Shown: in pieces, positions 62,221 through 64,000 of the stretch
How positions within the stretch are numbered: position 1 is the first letter of the stretch
Layout: every line of letters starts with the position of its first letter
Source of the DNA: Hephaestia sp. MAHUQ-44
Lineage (GTDB): Bacteria > Pseudomonadota > Alphaproteobacteria > Sphingomonadales > Sphingomonadaceae
DNA length: 64,000 nucleotides
Assembly (NCBI RefSeq): GCF_023806085.1
Contig: NZ_JAMSLX010000007.1
Location: 124,001-188,000 of the forward strand
Direction: 5' to 3'
Notes under the pieces: model-generated
Database searches by the model: none
Seen by the model: only the letters and a program-made list of their open reading frames with translations
Told to the model about the DNA's origin: nothing
Program-made: the position numbers and the translations under genes

Positions 62221-62345
62221 GAAGTCCCTTGTCGCTGGTAGGGAACAGATTGGCAACAGGGGGAGGGGGGTGGTTGCTTTGCGCCCAACTTGCCGATCCC
62301 AAGTGATGCTTCCAGCCCCGGGAATGGTCTTGTGAGCACCTAATA

Positions 62346-63347
62346 TCAGGTATTACTTTCGCCCCATAAGGCGCAGGTTAGGTGATCTTCACCCCTGGAA
62401 AAGTAATGACACTTATTTCTATTCTGGCAGCCATTGTGTGGGTTGCTCAAAAAGTGCGGGTTGGCAATCAAATCTCGACAGAGACCTATGTGGAGATTAG
62501 CAGGAAACCGTCCTTCGTCATTCAGCATCGCCCGACCCGAAAAGATGAATGCCTTATGGGGAAATCGCAATGCTATAGCCCGGCTTTCTTGGAGGCGACT
62601 ACTGAGAATTTTTGGGCGCGACGGATAAATAAGCCGCTTGTCGATATTGTAGAAGCCTGATGACAAGTCGACATAATCAAAGGGAAGTGACGCGATCCTA
62701 TTCTGAAACGCGTAAGCCCCTTCGGCGTCGAAGCCCACGTCGCCTGTCCGTAGCGAAATCCGAATCGAGCTTTCGATGCCGTCGGACGCCAACCGCTCGG
62801 CAAGAGAAGATAATCGATCGAGTACTTTCTCGGCGTTCGGATTTATCCGACTGTCGATCATAAGGCTCAAGAGATAACCATGCGCGCCATGTAGTTGGAC
62901 GTGCCGAAAGCCATGATCCACGGCCATCCTTGCGGCTTCGTCAAACGCACTGAGCGCCATAGCCGTACCTGCGAGGTCCAACTCATTTATTAGGTGGCGC
63001 GCTGCAGCGATGACATGGTGGGGTTCGGCTCCGATGAACTTGCGCGTTCCCACATAGCCTTCCCAAGCCGTGGCTAGCTGAATCCCCGGTATGGTGCCAC
63101 CCTCGGCAATCGCGCTCGCGATTTTTGCCCAGATGCTCCTATCCGTAAGGGTTGGCGTTGAAGCGTTGCTACCATGGCCGCCGGGCACAACGACATTCCC
63201 CACGATCGCGCAATAAATCTGTGGAGACGCGCGGCGCTGGTAGAAGTCTACGTAACGATCGTCGGGGACGCCCTTGGTTACGTAGCCCGTATTAACTCCC
63301 AAGAAGAATATTCGTCTAGTGCTCGAGGTCGCGATAGCGTTCGTCAT
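62346..63347 (-). CDS. OYE-family NADH:flavin oxidoreductase
   Basis: A 333-residue FMN-type TIM-barrel enzyme similar to Old Yellow Enzyme: RIFFLGVNTGYVTKGVPDDR, DHGFRHVQLHGAHGYLLSLM with the HGAHGYL motif near residue 178, and a C-terminal Cys-rich tail NGCQNRNKCHYFSRGEDHLT. It overlaps the MazG-like gene by 32 bp, so they form an operon. The DNA is more AT-rich than the flanking genome, suggesting transfer. The substrate is unknown. Confidence 0.82.
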   Translation of the reverse strand: MTNAIATSSTRRIFFLGVNTGYVTKGVPDDRYVDFYQRRASPQIYCAIVGNVVVPGGHGSNASTPTLTDRSIWAKIASAIAEGGTIPGIQLATAWEGYVGTRKFIGAEPHHVIAAARHLINELDLAGTAMALSAFDEAARMAVDHGFRHVQLHGAHGYLLSLMIDSRINPNAEKVLDRLSSLAERLASDGIESSIRISLRTGDVGFDAEGAYAFQNRIASLPFDYVDLSSGFYNIDKRLIYPSRPKILSSRLQESRAIALRFPHKAFIFSGRAMLNDEGRFPANLHIGLCRDLIANPHFLSNPHNGCQNRNKCHYFSRGEDHLTCALWGESNT

Positions 63348-63669
63348 TCCGCCTGATCTTTTCGATAATATCCTGTTCGAGATTACCACCAAGGATTGTG
63401 GCAAGTCGAAAAATATAAATGGCCGCGTCGGCAAGTTCTTCGCGGAGGTGCGGCGTGGCATCGCCGAGGGTCGGTCCCGAGTAGCCTTCGGTCGTTCGCG
63501 CGAGCGTGACCTTCTTGAGCAAGTTGGAGAACTCACCGACCTCGCCAAACAGCCCGACAAGGTCTCGCATCAACTGATCTTCGCGCGACTTCTCGCTGTC
63601 GAAATCGACCGCGAATCCTCTCCTGCGATCCCGCTCTATCTGTTCCTTGATCAGCGCCGATAGTTCCAT
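63316..63669 (-). CDS. MazG-like nucleotide pyrophosphohydrolase
   Basis: A 117-residue all-helical protein with the MazG/NTP-PPase metal motif: GLFGEVGEFSNLLKKVTLAR (EVGE, ExxE) and REELADAAIYIFRL (ExxD). Such enzymes remove pyrophosphate from unwanted or signalling nucleotides. It starts 2 bp after the membrane-protein gene and overlaps the OYE-like gene, so the three are probably co-transcribed leftward. Confidence 0.82.
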   Translation of the reverse strand: MELSALIKEQIERDRRRGFAVDFDSEKSREDQLMRDLVGLFGEVGEFSNLLKKVTLARTTEGYSGPTLGDATPHLREELADAAIYIFRLATILGGNLEQDIIEKIRRNDERYRDLEH

Positions 63670-63671
63670 GC

Positions 63672-64000
63672 TCAGGTCCTTCGAAGATAGCTCACGAGAA
63701 CAGCGCCGAGTCCGATGACAGCGCTAACAACTAAATTTGTGACAATCGCGACGATACTATCTATCCAATGCCCGCTCACGGCGAACAAAGCACTCGCGTT
63801 GATGAAGATCGCCACAACGATACCAATATTGATCCAGGCTTGAGTTGTCTCAATGCGGCGAATTATTGTCCGCGTAGCTGCGGGCAGAAGCACCAGGGCC
63901 TCCGATCGCTCGCTGAGAACGCGCCGATCGCTCTTAACCTCGGCGTGGCTCCTCTGAAGCTGCGTTTTGATTGGCCAGATGCCCGTGTGAAAGCCGTGTT
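63672..64000 (-). CDS. Membrane protein, N-terminus outside window
   Basis: The reading frame stays open without a stop to the right edge, so the start is missing; the 109 codons seen read ...LQRSHAEVKSDRRVLSERSE... then two hydrophobic segments (WINIGIVVAIFINASALFAV and IVAIVTNLVVSAVIGLGAVL). A GTG at 63893 is possible as an internal start. I do not recognise the family. It is next to the MazG-like gene in AT-richer DNA, so it is probably part of the same accessory operon. Confidence 0.6.
   Translation of the reverse strand, partial: HGFHTGIWPIKTQLQRSHAEVKSDRRVLSERSEALVLLPAATRTIIRRIETTQAWINIGIVVAIFINASALFAVSGHWIDSIVAIVTNLVVSAVIGLGAVLVSYLRRT

Noticed and set aside
62382..62863. Short plus-strand ORFs over the OYE-like gene
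   Set aside because: They lie wholly antisense to a protein with clear OYE motifs, have no convincing ribosome binding site, and no similarity that I recognise.

Overview
The window is a high-GC (roughly two-thirds G+C by eye) alphaproteobacterial chromosome segment, most likely from a sphingomonad (Sphingomonas or a relative). This rests on the Hut proteins, the flagellar gene order, the sigma-54/sigma-28 control signals and the kinds of intergenic palindromes. It is an assignment by recognition only; no database search was run. Almost every base up to about 62.2 kb is coding.

Layout. 1-6288 holds the histidine utilisation genes: hutF (cut by the left edge) is divergent from hutI-hutH-hutG-hutU, with a perfect HutC-type operator between them. 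6310-17324 is a leftward flagellar block: flgB-C-D-E-F-G-H-I-J-K-L (rod, hook, rings, junction), then a 268-bp nested-palindrome element, then motA-motB. 17586-23875 runs rightward: a second, divergent MotA/MotB-like pair, flgA, flgM, flgN, a lytic transglycosylase, flhA and fliA. A GIY-YIG gene framed by repeats and the single flagellin gene (leftward) follow. 25640-41592 is a long rightward block: a sigma-54 activator, fliE-F-G-H-I-J-K-L-M-N-O-P-Q-R, flhB, fliD and fliS. Together this is a nearly complete basal body, export apparatus, motor, hook and filament. The chemotaxis genes, flhF/flhG and rpoN are not in the window.

Flagellar control can be read from the DNA. Canonical GG-N10-GC sigma-54 promoters precede flgB, the second motA, the transglycosylase gene and fliK. 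A shared motif, TAAA (or TCAA) then GGTCG, lies before motA, flgM, the flagellin gene and fliD and is the likely FliA (sigma-28) promoter. This implies an early/middle (sigma-54 plus activator) to late (FliA, held by FlgM) cascade.

41691-49305 is housekeeping: an FAD oxidoreductase, a lone response regulator, a CorA-family transporter, a siroheme synthase with a truncated methyltransferase tail, lysA, a small lipoprotein, argH and a TlpA-like thioredoxin. 49506-57177 is the most interesting unit: a sensor kinase and sigma-54 response regulator divergent from a 43-residue exported-peptide ORF and a three-gene MacAB-like ABC exporter. The peptide ORF and the exporter each have their own sigma-54 promoter, each preceded by a pair of the same palindrome (TGTCCG-N4-CGGACA). 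57272-62220 encodes a HerA-like ATPase, a SixA phosphatase and a DinG-like helicase. From about 62.3 kb the composition becomes clearly more AT-rich and an OYE-like reductase, a MazG-like pyrophosphohydrolase and a membrane protein (cut by the right edge) appear, which looks like the edge of an accessory region.
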